From: Rhodobiaceae bacterium
GTDB lineage: Bacteria; Pseudomonadota; Alphaproteobacteria; Parvibaculales; Parvibaculaceae
DNA length: 6,877 bases
NCBI GenBank assembly: GCA_002746275.1
Contig: NVWR01000005.1
Location: 53,863 to 60,739 of the forward strand
Direction of reading: 5' to 3'
Part shown: one piece after another, positions 1 to 6,488 of the stretch
Numbering within the stretch: position 1 is the first letter of the stretch
Layout: each line of letters opens with the position of its first letter
Position numbers and translations under genes: made by a program
Notes under the pieces: model-generated
The model's database searches: none
What the model saw: the letters and a program-made list of their open reading frames with translations, nothing else
What the model was told of the DNA's origin: nothing

Positions 1-989
1 GCGATGAGAATGGTCCGTTTGGATCCCAAACGATCATCCATCCATCCGCCAATGAACGCCCCCAGCGCCGCAAACACAGACAGGACGATCCCGAACAAGC
101 CAAGTGCCTGAATGCCCCATCCAAATGTGCCCGCTGCATAAATGCCGCCGAAGGCAAAGATCGCTGACAGACCATCATAATAGGTCATTCGGGCAATGAG
201 AAAGAGACCGATATTCTTGAAGGAGGGGAGCTTCCCCAGTGTCGCGCGCAACTGTGTAATACCTTGCGAAATCGCCCGGCCAGCTCCGATCCGTGCGCGT
301 GGCACATCTGGCGTTAGAAGAAAAATCGGGAGCGAGAAAACCGTGTACCAAAGCGCTGCCATCGGCCCAGTAAAGCGGTCCGCCTCACGCATCACCGGGT
401 CAAGACCAAACAAAGGCGTTGTACCAAGAAGCGTCAGTCCCGTCTCCACATCAGCAACCAGAAACCCGAGTACAAAAAACAAAGCCACGAGGCCGCCCAC
501 ATAGCCAATCCCCCAACCAAAGCCGGAAAGCACACCCATCTGCTTCTCTGGTACCAGTGTTGGCAACATGGCGTTGTAGAACACCAGCGCAAACTCCATC
601 CCGAGCGCAGCACAGACAATCGCGGCCATGATAAAGCCCGTTCCGTCAGGGGCGCCTGGAACGGCAAACCATAGAAGCGAAACGGCAATGACGAAAATGA
701 TCGAAAAGAAAAACATCCAGGGTTTGCGCGCGCCGGTCTGGTCCGCGATCGCGCCTAGCAAGGGAGAACCGAATGCAATCGCCAGTCCCGCAATAGATTG
801 CGTATAGCCCCACAGCGCCTGACCCTTGACCGGGTCTCCCACAAAGCCTGCCGCAAAATAGGGGGCAAAAATAAACGTCGTGATGAGCGTGAAATAGGGC
901 TGGTTTGCCCAATCAAAAAACGCCCAGCTCCATTGCCCGGCTTTCGAGGCCACCGGCCCTCCCGTCACACTTGTTTCTTCATCACTCAT
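1..989 (-). CDS. MFS transporter, UMF1/Atg22-like family (3' end cut by window edge)
   Basis: The reading frame is open from an ATG at 989-987 to the left edge, giving 329 residues with no stop. Family members are usually somewhat over 400 residues, so roughly the last two or three helices are missing. The protein has a short polar N-terminus, then WAFFDWANQPYF at residues 22-33, a hallmark of the UMF1 group of major facilitator transporters, which is related to yeast vacuolar effluxer Atg22. An MFS motif A follows helix 2 (G79, D83, G86, R88, K89), FYNAMLP lies at 137-143, and a second motif A-like GGWMDDRLGSKR at 314-325 marks the start of the second half. About nine hydrophobic helices are visible. 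The ribosome site is weak: only a G-run lies about 7 nt before the ATG. It is an inner-membrane solute transporter. Bacterial UMF1 substrates are largely unknown, so none is assigned. The gene is divergent from the D-2-hydroxyacid dehydrogenase, 149 bp away. Confidence 0.88.
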   Translation of the reverse strand, partial: MSDEETSVTGGPVASKAGQWSWAFFDWANQPYFTLITTFIFAPYFAAGFVGDPVKGQALWGYTQSIAGLAIAFGSPLLGAIADQTGARKPWMFFFSIIFVIAVSLLWFAVPGAPDGTGFIMAAIVCAALGMEFALVFYNAMLPTLVPEKQMGVLSGFGWGIGYVGGLVALFFVLGFLVADVETGLTLLGTTPLFGLDPVMREADRFTGPMAALWYTVFSLPIFLLTPDVPRARIGAGRAISQGITQLRATLGKLPSFKNIGLFLIARMTYYDGLSAIFAFGGIYAAGTFGWGIQALGLFGIVLSVFAALGAFIGGWMDDRLGSKRTILI

Positions 990-1138
990 ATCAAGCCCCC
1001 CGACCGCACTTTGTACCGACTTATAACAAATCGTCCCATCCAATTTTGAGGGCGACTTTAAGGGGCAATCGTGACAAATGATATGGGGCCAAATGGCTGT
1101 TTCTGAGTAGAATGCTCGTGATGACAAGGAGTTGAAGC
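990..1138. promoter_or_regulatory. Divergent intergenic promoter region, transporter / hydroxyacid dehydrogenase
   Basis: This 149-bp gap separates two genes transcribed away from each other, so it must hold both promoters. On the minus strand an extended -10 motif, TGTTATAAG, reads from 1028 to 1020. It matches TGnTATAAT except at the last base and would start the transporter message about 25 nt before its ATG. No convincing -35 accompanies it. On the plus strand TAGAAT at 1108-1113 is a possible -10 for the dehydrogenase, again without a good -35. I see no clear palindromic operator. These calls rest on motif matching only. Confidence 0.4.
1126..1131 (+). promoter_or_regulatory. Shine-Dalgarno of the D-2-hydroxyacid dehydrogenase gene
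   Basis: AAGGAG lies 7 nt before the ATG at 1139, an optimal spacing. It supports that start over later in-frame ATG codons. Confidence 0.75.
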
Positions 1139-2125
1139 ATGGAAGTTCTGATTTCTGCAGACGGGGCAAAGGTACTTGGAGAAGGTCTCACCCAGATCGA
1201 TGCTGTCACACCCATTCTGTTTCAGAGGGACGGCACCCTGACAAGAGACGGCGCACCCGTCCCACGTGAGGATATCAATCCAAAAGGCACTTGGTTGAGC
1301 CTAGATATTCTCATGTCAAAACGGGTGTTCGACTATGTAGATCTCGTGCTGAACACGCCCTCCATCGAATGGGTCCAGTCCACAGCTGCCGGTTTCGACC
1401 ATCCTCTTTTTGCTGAGCTCGCAAAGAAAGGCATCCGCCTGACAAATTCTGACGCTCAAAGCGTCGCCATTGCCGAATACGTTCTTGGCAGCGTGCTGGC
1501 AGAATACCAGCGGACAACAGAGCGCCAGCTCAAACAATCAGAGAAAAAGTGGGAAGGCCTCTCCGTCCGCGAAATTGCAAACACACGGTGGATGATTGTC
1601 GGCATCGGCAATATTGGCAATGAGACCGCGATCCGGGCGCGCGCTTTCGGCGCACATGTCATCGGCGTCAAGCGCACGGGTGCGAGTGCCCATGCCGATG
1701 AGACCATCAGACCTGCCGACATGATGAGCCGGCTGGGAGAATGCGATGTAGTCGTTTTTACCAGCCCCCTCAACGATCAAACACGGCACATGGGAAACGC
1801 TGCCTATTTCGCCGCCATGAAGGAAGGAGCGACCTTCGTCAACATCGGTCGCGGGGGCCTTGTAGACGAGACCGCCCTGTTGGAGGCATTAGACAAGAGC
1901 CGCCCCGCCCTCGCCATCCTGGATGTATTTGAAACCGAGCCTCTGCCAACAGAAAGTGCGCTTTGGGCCCACCCAAATGTGCGCATCACGCCCCACGCAT
2001 CTTCTCGGTCCAACGGAACACCGATCCGCGCGCAGCAGCTCTTCCTCAAAAATCTCGCCGCTTTTGCAAAGGGAGATCCGCTGCACAATGAAGTGCCCGC
2101 AGCACAGATCATTGGGGCTGCGTGA
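1139..2125 (+). CDS. D-2-hydroxyacid dehydrogenase (NAD(P)-dependent)
   Basis: This 328-residue cytosolic enzyme belongs to the D-isomer specific 2-hydroxyacid dehydrogenase family, which interconverts 2-oxoacids and D-2-hydroxyacids using NAD(P)H. The split catalytic domain occupies about residues 1-115 and 290-328. The Rossmann domain lies between them, with G155-x-G157-xx-G160 in IVGIGNIG. The full catalytic set is visible: R238 in NIGRGGLVDE, E267 in DVFETEPLP and H286 in TPHAS. The length fits short family members such as glyoxylate/hydroxypyruvate reductases and D-lactate dehydrogenase-like proteins, and there is no C-terminal ACT domain as in many PGDH enzymes. The exact substrate cannot be read from the sequence. 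The residues after the first Rossmann strands (GVKRTG, 176-181) include K178 and R179, which could favour NADPH, but that is weak evidence. The gene ends 17 bp inside the convergent LysR gene and is divergent from the UMF1 transporter, which might move its substrate or product. Confidence 0.93.
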   Translation: MEVLISADGAKVLGEGLTQIDAVTPILFQRDGTLTRDGAPVPREDINPKGTWLSLDILMSKRVFDYVDLVLNTPSIEWVQSTAAGFDHPLFAELAKKGIRLTNSDAQSVAIAEYVLGSVLAEYQRTTERQLKQSEKKWEGLSVREIANTRWMIVGIGNIGNETAIRARAFGAHVIGVKRTGASAHADETIRPADMMSRLGECDVVVFTSPLNDQTRHMGNAAYFAAMKEGATFVNIGRGGLVDETALLEALDKSRPALAILDVFETEPLPTESALWAHPNVRITPHASSRSNGTPIRAQQLFLKNLAAFAKGDPLHNEVPAAQIIGAA

Positions 2126-2996
2126 ACACAGTGCCCTCTACTCGGGCTTTCAAATAGTCACGACGCTCGATAATAAATTTGCGAAACGCACTCACCCGCG
2201 CGGTAGAGCGCAGGTCAGCATGAGAGAGCAGCCAAACGCCACTTCGCGGCGTGGGCGATGACAGGCGCTCGAATTCTGGAATAGTGTCCCCCACAAAACA
2301 GGGGATCAGGCCAATGCCCAGTCCCGCCCTCATGGCTTCTACCTGCAACGGTAAATCATCAAACCGACCAATTGTTGCAAGCTCCGGAAACGGGCTTGCT
2401 GCCACCCAGCGTTTGCGATGTGCGCCATCGCCCCATCCGATCCAGCGCGCCTTCGTGCTCCCGTCAAACGGTTCGTTCGTTTCGATATAGGCCGGCGTCC
2501 CATAGACCGCATGGCTAAACGTGCCGAGCTCACGGCCAATGAGGTGATCAGGAGGCGCGTCGGTAAATCGGATTGCCACGTCAGCCTCCCGGCGCGACAA
2601 ATCAAAAATAGTCCAACTCTCATTCACTTCAAGTTCGATCATGGGATGTTCTTCCATGAATTCAAATAGAAGTGGGGCCATCAGGTATCTGGCGAACATG
2701 TCCGGCAGCGTTACCACCAGCGGGCCTGCCAACTCTTTGTCAGCCCCACGCACACGGCGTTCAACTCGGAGGAGATTTGACTCCATCGCTTGCGCCACAG
2801 GCAACAGAGCCACACCCGCAGGGGTAAGGTCGAAACCATCGCTACGGCGATCAAAGAGCCTCGTATCAAAGTCGGTTTCCAGTGCATCAATACGACGCGA
2901 AATGGTGGTGTGACTTACTTTGAGCGCTTTTGCAGCAGCTCGCATAGAGCCCGCCTCTGCAGTGGCCAGGAAAAGACGAAGGTCATCCCAATTCAT
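2109..2996 (-). CDS. LysR-family transcriptional regulator
   Basis: This 295-residue protein has the standard LysR layout. An N-terminal winged helix-turn-helix (about residues 3-62) has its HTH core at 17-37, AGSMRAAAKALKVSHTTISRR, and is followed by the linker helix. A periplasmic-binding-protein-like effector domain runs from about 92 to 285 and includes the common AMRAGLGIGLIPCFVGD stretch (221-237). LysR proteins usually act as tetramers on a divergent promoter and respond to a small ligand. The neighbour across the 137-bp gap is the SDR gene, so that gene and lysR itself are the likely targets. The convergent hydroxyacid dehydrogenase gene is a less likely one. The ATG at 2996 is chosen because MNWDDLRLFLATAEAGS aligns with the usual LysR N-terminus. 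No Shine-Dalgarno is visible before it, only an A/T-rich stretch, so translation may be weak. The effector is unknown. Confidence 0.94.
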   Translation of the reverse strand: MNWDDLRLFLATAEAGSMRAAAKALKVSHTTISRRIDALETDFDTRLFDRRSDGFDLTPAGVALLPVAQAMESNLLRVERRVRGADKELAGPLVVTLPDMFARYLMAPLLFEFMEEHPMIELEVNESWTIFDLSRREADVAIRFTDAPPDHLIGRELGTFSHAVYGTPAYIETNEPFDGSTKARWIGWGDGAHRKRWVAASPFPELATIGRFDDLPLQVEAMRAGLGIGLIPCFVGDTIPEFERLSSPTPRSGVWLLSHADLRSTARVSAFRKFIIERRDYLKARVEGTVFTQPQ

Positions 2997-3031
2997 GATG
3001 TTTATTTTTGCACCAGGCTGGCCCGCAGGCT

Positions 3032-3058
3032 TGTGTTCAAAATCAGCGCTCTAACACA
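3032..3058. promoter_or_regulatory. Candidate LysR operator in the lysR/SDR divergent region
   Basis: TGTGTT at 3032-3037 and AACACA at 3053-3058 form a perfect 6-bp inverted repeat separated by 15 bases. A small AGCGCT palindrome (3044-3049) lies near the centre. The site is 36 bp from the lysR start and 75 bp from the SDR start, a reasonable place for LysR binding. The arm spacing is longer than the classical T-N11-A box, so assigning it to this regulator is inference. No well-formed -35/-10 pair was found in the 2997-3133 gap. Confidence 0.33.
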
Positions 3059-3121
3059 TATGTCTGACGCTCACGCATACAAGGCCCTTTCCCAAAGAAC
3101 AGGCTCAATCATCAGAGTAAA

Positions 3122-3127
3122 GAGGAG
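3122..3127 (+). promoter_or_regulatory. Shine-Dalgarno of the SDR gene
   Basis: GAGGAG lies 6 nt before the ATG at 3134 and fixes the start of the short-chain dehydrogenase. Confidence 0.75.
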
Positions 3128-3133
3128 AACAGA

Positions 3134-3955
3134 ATGAAAAAGGTTAAATCAAAGTTCGGCCCTTGGGCACTTATTACAGGTGCCTCTTCGGGGATCGGCG
3201 AAGAATTCGCCCAGCAACTGGCACGCACCGGCCTTAACCTTGTTCTCGTTGCGCGCCGCGGCGATGTTCTGCAAGAAACGACTGACTATTTGTCAAAGAC
3301 CCACAATATCAAAACCCGGGTTATTTCCGCCGACCTGTCAGACCCGCAAACCGTAGATGCGCTCCCGGAAAAAGTCGCAGACATCGATATTGGCTTGGTG
3401 ATCTCCAATGCAGGCGCGGATTCCATGGGTGCCCTTATCAAAGTTGACCCGGCTGTCCTGCGTTCTATGTATAGCTTGAACACCTACCCGCATCTTGCCT
3501 TCACGCGATATTTCTCCGAACGCATGTTGAAACGAAAAGCAGGCGCGATCGTTCTTGTGTCGTCAATGGCGGGCCTGCAAGGAACGGCCTTTGGCGCAAA
3601 CTATTCCGCCGCCAAAGCCTACATTCTCAATCTGGGAGAAGCCGTCAATCGGGAGTTGCGGGACACGGGCATCAACCTCACCGTTCTCGTACCAGGTCCC
3701 ACAGACACACCTGCTGTCGGGCCCCGTGACGATATCGATTTCTCCAAGATGCCGGTCTCTCCGATGAAGGTCAGTGCTGTTGTCCGCGGCACCCTTAAAG
3801 CTGTTCTTGTAAACAAGCCTGTCTACGTACCAGGTGTTATGAACAGAGTACTGGCTTTTGTGACGCGCCGAGCGATGTCACGCAGTACCGCCAGCGCAAT
3901 GATGTCGGCCATGATGAAGAAAGCTGTTCCAGATCACCTGAAAGTCACGCTCTAA
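3134..3955 (+). CDS. Short-chain dehydrogenase/reductase (classical SDR, DltE/COG0300-like)
   Basis: This 273-residue protein has every element of a classical SDR, a family that oxidises alcohols or reduces carbonyls with NAD(P)(H). The cofactor motif TGASSGIG is at residues 15-22. The double arginine R41-R42 after the second beta strand (VLVARR) suggests NADPH. NAG is at 92-94, here preceded by IS rather than the more usual VN. The catalytic tetrad is N116, S144, Y157 and K161 (YSAAK), and PGPTDTP at 187-193 follows as expected. The C-terminal tail of about 60 residues (VYVPGVMNRVL onwards) is basic and rich in Met and Ala, as in the DltE-like group, and may form the substrate cap or touch the membrane. 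The gene is transcribed divergently from lysR and is its likely target. The substrate is unknown. Making a ketone for the nearby Baeyer-Villiger enzyme is possible but unsupported by operon structure. Confidence 0.93.
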   Translation: MKKVKSKFGPWALITGASSGIGEEFAQQLARTGLNLVLVARRGDVLQETTDYLSKTHNIKTRVISADLSDPQTVDALPEKVADIDIGLVISNAGADSMGALIKVDPAVLRSMYSLNTYPHLAFTRYFSERMLKRKAGAIVLVSSMAGLQGTAFGANYSAAKAYILNLGEAVNRELRDTGINLTVLVPGPTDTPAVGPRDDIDFSKMPVSPMKVSAVVRGTLKAVLVNKPVYVPGVMNRVLAFVTRRAMSRSTASAMMSAMMKKAVPDHLKVTL

Positions 3956-4009
3956 GGGACAAGGAGGAGCAGGACCTTGCCCGTTTTGCTCCCTCCTCCT
4001 CATTGTCCC
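3956..4009 (+). terminator. Interrupted stem-loop directly after the SDR gene, possible terminator
   Basis: Starting at the base after the SDR stop, GGGACAA (3956-3962) pairs with TTGTCCC (4003-4009), and GGAGGAG (3963-3969) pairs with CTCCTCC (3993-3999). Three unpaired bases (4000-4002) interrupt the 3' arm, and the loop is about 23 nt. This gives 14 base pairs in two blocks. No U-run follows, only mixed pyrimidine-rich sequence, so it could be a weak terminator or a structure protecting the 3' end of the message. It lies upstream of the membrane-protein gene and suggests that gene is not simply co-transcribed with the SDR. Confidence 0.4.
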
Positions 4010-4098
4010 CTGTCTTCATCTTCAAATTGGTCCTTTGCGAACGACGATTAGACGCCAGACTCCAAGGTTAGTATGTGAGTGACCGGCAGCCGTCCGTC

Positions 4099-4104
4099 AA
4101 AGGG
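4099..4104 (+). promoter_or_regulatory. Shine-Dalgarno of the small membrane-protein gene
   Basis: AAAGGG lies 9 nt before ATG 4114. This favours ATG 4114 over a GTG at 4075 in the same frame, which would add 13 polar residues ahead of the first membrane helix. The GTG has a weaker AAGG about 7 nt upstream, so it cannot be fully excluded. Confidence 0.5.
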
Positions 4105-4113
4105 AACCAATCA

Positions 4114-4497
4114 ATGGTCAAAATTATCCTTATGCTGATCGCGGTCATATACGCGCTCAATGCTCTTCTGATGTGGTTTGCGCCTCAATATTGGTACGAC
4201 ACGACCCCCGGGGTCTCAATGATGGGCCCCTTCAACCTGCACTTCATTCGCGACGTTGCCCTCACCTACCTTATGGCGTCGGGTGCTTTTATCTGGGCAG
4301 TCCGGCGCGACATTCGGATTGTGGGGCTCGTCGGGGCCGCGTGGCCTTGCATGCATGCCCTCTTTCATATTCAGATCTGGATTGCACGTGGTCTGCCCCT
4401 TGACGACATCACGGCAACCAATCTGGTTGCCATCCAACTGCCCGCCTGGGGCGCGCTCTACCTGGTCACCAAACTCAAACAGTCCCCCACTTTATAA
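4114..4497 (+). CDS. Small four-helix integral membrane protein, function unknown
   Basis: From ATG 4114 the product is 127 residues and mostly hydrophobic. Four membrane segments are visible: about residues 3-22 (IILMLIAVIYALNALLMWF), 47-63, 68-91 and 101-119. Short polar links include RRD (64-66) and GLPLDDIT (93-100). Two stretches look conserved-type: GPFNLHFIRD at 38-47, just before helix 2, and HALFHIQIW at 81-89 in helix 3, whose histidines could bind a ligand or metal. I recall similar small conserved membrane proteins in Proteobacteria but know of no assigned role, and I propose none. The first helix begins right at M1 and could also be read as an uncleaved signal anchor. The gene lies 158 bp after the SDR gene, past a stem-loop, and converges on the monooxygenase gene across a shared terminator. 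It may form its own transcription unit. Confidence 0.78.
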   Translation: MVKIILMLIAVIYALNALLMWFAPQYWYDTTPGVSMMGPFNLHFIRDVALTYLMASGAFIWAVRRDIRIVGLVGAAWPCMHALFHIQIWIARGLPLDDITATNLVAIQLPAWGALYLVTKLKQSPTL

Positions 4498-4515
4498 GCA
4501 GAGCCTGAAGGCATG

Positions 4516-4542
4516 AAAAAGGCGGCTCACTGAGCCGCCTTT
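4516..4542. terminator. Bidirectional rho-independent terminator
   Basis: AAAGGCGGCTC (4518-4528) and GAGCCGCCTTT (4532-4542) form an 11-bp hairpin with a perfect 8-bp GC-rich core and an ACT loop. Read on the minus strand it is followed by TTTTT (4520-4516), so it terminates the monooxygenase operon well. Read on the plus strand it ends in TTTCT, adequate for the membrane-protein gene. It sits between two convergent genes, 19 bp after one stop and 21 bp after the other. Confidence 0.88.
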
Positions 4543-4562
4543 CTGCAAAGAGAGGGGAACGT

Positions 4563-6374
4563 TTAGCTGTTGCTCAATTGAAGGCCCGCAAGCCCTCCTT
4601 CGTTCCGCCAGTCCGCAAGAATGCGGAAATACTCATCTGATCCACCGCCATACGGTGAATTCTGAATAGCCCGCTCATTGGCTTTGCCTTCATTGTTGTA
4701 ATAACCCGGCGTGCACTCTTCGAAGAACTTCTGACGAAGCGTCGCCTTGCTGAGGATCGTATCAACCCAGCCCTGCTCGGCTTCCTCAGTTACTTCGATA
4801 CGAGCCATCTGTCGATCTTTGGCTTGGGTCAGCAAGTAAGCCAGATGACGGGCCTGCTCATCCAACAGATGCGGATAGTTTGCCGTGAAGCCCGCCTGTG
4901 CTGGTCCCATAATGAAAGCGTTCGGAAAACCACGAACATGCATACCGTGCAGCGTGCGCATTCCCTGCGACCAGCTACTGGAGAGAGTGACACCTTCGCG
5001 CCCTTCCAAATCATAGCCCGCGCGCCGGGTATAATCGGTACCCACCTCAAAGCCCGTGCCATAAACCAGACAGTCCAGCTCATACGCTTGACCATTTGCA
5101 ATCACTGCATTCTCAGTGATCCGTTCAACACCCTGACCGGCCGTGTCCACCAGCGTTACGTTTTCCCGGTTAAACGCGGCCAGGTAATCGTCATGGAAAC
5201 AAGGACGTTTGCAAAACTGCCGGTACCAGGGCTTCAGAGCCTCAGCCGTCGCAGCATCGGCAATCACATCATCTACCCGCCCGCGGATCTGCTCCATCTT
5301 CTTGAAGTCGGCCAGCTCGGCAAGCTCAGCAATTTTTGCTGGCGTAAGATCACCATTGCTATCCTGTTTTGCAAAAAACAGCAGGTTGCGAATGATTTCC
5401 GTCCAGCCGTCATTCACCAGATCCTTGTCGGCATATCCACCCGACACGAGCGTGTTGAAATTTTCCAACCGTTCCTTGTGCCAGCCCGGCTTCAAGCTTT
5501 TCGCCCAATCTTCATCCGTAGGACGATCGTTACGTACATCAATCGAAGACGGCGTGCGCTGAAACACAAAGAGTTCTTCTGCGTGTTCAGCCAGATGAGA
5601 AACACACTGCACAGCCGTGGCCCCCGTACCAATGATGCCAATGCGTTTGCCTTTAAGGCCCGTCAGCCCCCCACTGGAATCGCCACCTGTATAATCGTAG
5701 TCCCAGCGGCTGGTATGAAACGTATGGCCCTTGAACGTTTCAACACCTGGAATACCAGGCAGTTTGGGCCGGTTGAGGGGACCGTTCGACAAGATGACGT
5801 AGCGCGCGGTCATCCGATCATTGCGGCTGGTTTCAATGACCCAGCGACTGGCCGCATCATCCCAATGCAGACGTTGGATTTCTGTTTGCAGACACGCATT
5901 GTCATAAAGATTGTAATGTCGAGCGATCTGCTGGCTGTAGGCGAGAATTTCCGGTCCCGTTGCATATTTCTTGCTCGGCATATAACCGGTCTCTTCCAGC
6001 AACGGCAGATAGACATAACTTTCAATGTCACACGCCGCACCCGGATAGCGGTTCCAATACCAGGTGCCGCCAAAGTCACCACCCTTTTCAACGATCCGGA
6101 TATTCTCAACACCCGCGTCGCGAAGCCTGGCACCGGCGAGCAGACCACCAAAGCCACCGCCGATAATGACCACATCTGTATCATCGGTAAGCGGTGCACG
6201 AGTGAACCCCGGTTCGACATAGGGATCATCCCGGTAGTGGGAAAAGTCACCTGCCGTCTCGACATACTGATCATTCCCGTCAGCACGCAAACGCTTGTCC
6301 CGCTCGCTGCGATATTTAGCCCGCAGCTCATCGGCATTAAACTCTAAGGGGTCCGTCACATTGGTCTCAGCCAT
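4563..6374 (-). CDS. Type I Baeyer-Villiger monooxygenase (FAD, NADPH)
   Basis: This 603-residue flavoprotein inserts an oxygen atom next to a ketone carbonyl, giving an ester or lactone, using O2 and NADPH. Defining features are present in order: an N-terminal charged extension (KYRSERDKRLRADGN, 20-34), the FAD motif G72-x-G74-xx-G77, GGTWYWNRYPGAACD (102-116), the Baeyer-Villiger fingerprint FxGxxxHxxxW (F214, G216, H220, W224), the NADPH motif G249-x-G251-xx-A254 and QRTP (272-275). K389-R390-P391 matches the active-site Lys-Arg pair of cyclohexanone and phenylacetone monooxygenases. The length and N-terminal extension resemble the ~600-residue cyclododecanone/cyclopentadecanone-type enzymes more than the ~540-residue cyclohexanone type. 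That points to bulky or long-chain ketones but is inference. ATG 6374 is the chosen start: GGAG precedes it by 8 nt and MAETNVTD leads into the family extension. A GTG at 6437 in the same frame lacks a ribosome site. The gene follows tetR in the same direction. Confidence 0.95.
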   Translation of the reverse strand: MAETNVTDPLEFNADELRAKYRSERDKRLRADGNDQYVETAGDFSHYRDDPYVEPGFTRAPLTDDTDVVIIGGGFGGLLAGARLRDAGVENIRIVEKGGDFGGTWYWNRYPGAACDIESYVYLPLLEETGYMPSKKYATGPEILAYSQQIARHYNLYDNACLQTEIQRLHWDDAASRWVIETSRNDRMTARYVILSNGPLNRPKLPGIPGVETFKGHTFHTSRWDYDYTGGDSSGGLTGLKGKRIGIIGTGATAVQCVSHLAEHAEELFVFQRTPSSIDVRNDRPTDEDWAKSLKPGWHKERLENFNTLVSGGYADKDLVNDGWTEIIRNLLFFAKQDSNGDLTPAKIAELAELADFKKMEQIRGRVDDVIADAATAEALKPWYRQFCKRPCFHDDYLAAFNRENVTLVDTAGQGVERITENAVIANGQAYELDCLVYGTGFEVGTDYTRRAGYDLEGREGVTLSSSWSQGMRTLHGMHVRGFPNAFIMGPAQAGFTANYPHLLDEQARHLAYLLTQAKDRQMARIEVTEEAEQGWVDTILSKATLRQKFFEECTPGYYNNEGKANERAIQNSPYGGGSDEYFRILADWRNEGGLAGLQLSNS

Positions 6375-6382
6375 CAATATGT

Positions 6383-6386
6383 CTCC
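6383..6386 (-). promoter_or_regulatory. Shine-Dalgarno of the Baeyer-Villiger monooxygenase gene
   Basis: On the minus strand GGAG lies 8 nt before the ATG at 6374. It decides the start against the in-frame GTG at 6437, whose upstream sequence (AACAGATAAGCCCAA) contains no purine-rich ribosome site. Confidence 0.65.
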
Positions 6387-6443
6387 ATGGGATTTGAGTG
6401 TTGGTGGATTTGTAAGTGAGGTAATGGGGAGTGCCACTTGGGC

Positions 6444-6488
6444 TTATCTGTTGGGGGAGGTCTGACGACGCACGAAGTTTTCAGCCAT
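6444..6488 (-). CDS. Candidate 14-codon leader ORF between tetR and the monooxygenase gene
   Basis: The minus strand encodes MAENFVRRQTSPNR followed by TAA. Its ATG (6488-6486) overlaps the tetR TGA by one base (TGATG), and it is preceded at 7 nt by AAGGAGG (6502-6496), the strongest ribosome site in the window. The ORF is in the same frame as the monooxygenase, whose ATG lies 69 nt after this stop. Both starts sit in an identical TGATGGCTGA and both products begin MAE. It could be a translated leader peptide coupling tetR and monooxygenase translation, or the remains of an older, longer monooxygenase N-terminus cut by a nonsense change. It could also be a chance ORF. No function is assigned, and the peptide resembles nothing I recognise. 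Confidence 0.4.
   Translation of the reverse strand: MAENFVRRQTSPNR

Noticed and set aside
196..912. Several ORFs of 70-102 codons on both strands (196-504 +, 419-631 +, 434-688 -, 646-912 -)
   Set aside because: They are out-of-frame shadows of the UMF1 transporter, whose own frame is open through the whole stretch and gives recognisable transporter motifs.
1923..3137. Plus-strand ORFs opposite lysR (1923-2261, 2251-2490, 2418-2669, 2641-2913, 2790-3137)
   Set aside because: They are antisense to a full-length LysR gene, have no recognisable domains and lack good ribosome sites.
4075..4113. GTG start at 4075 for the small membrane protein
   Set aside because: It adds 13 polar residues before a helix that begins naturally at ATG 4114, and the better ribosome site (AAAGGG) precedes ATG 4114. 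Kept only as an alternative.
4824..6347. 507-codon plus-strand ORF opposite the Baeyer-Villiger gene
   Set aside because: It lies wholly antisense to a gene with complete family motifs. Its translation has no recognisable domain and an odd, Arg/Thr/Ile-rich composition. Long antisense ORFs arise from codon bias in the real gene.
6375..6437. Upstream GTG start giving a 624-residue monooxygenase
   Set aside because: There is no ribosome site before the GTG, the added 21 residues are not family-like, and ATG 6374 has GGAG at 8 nt.
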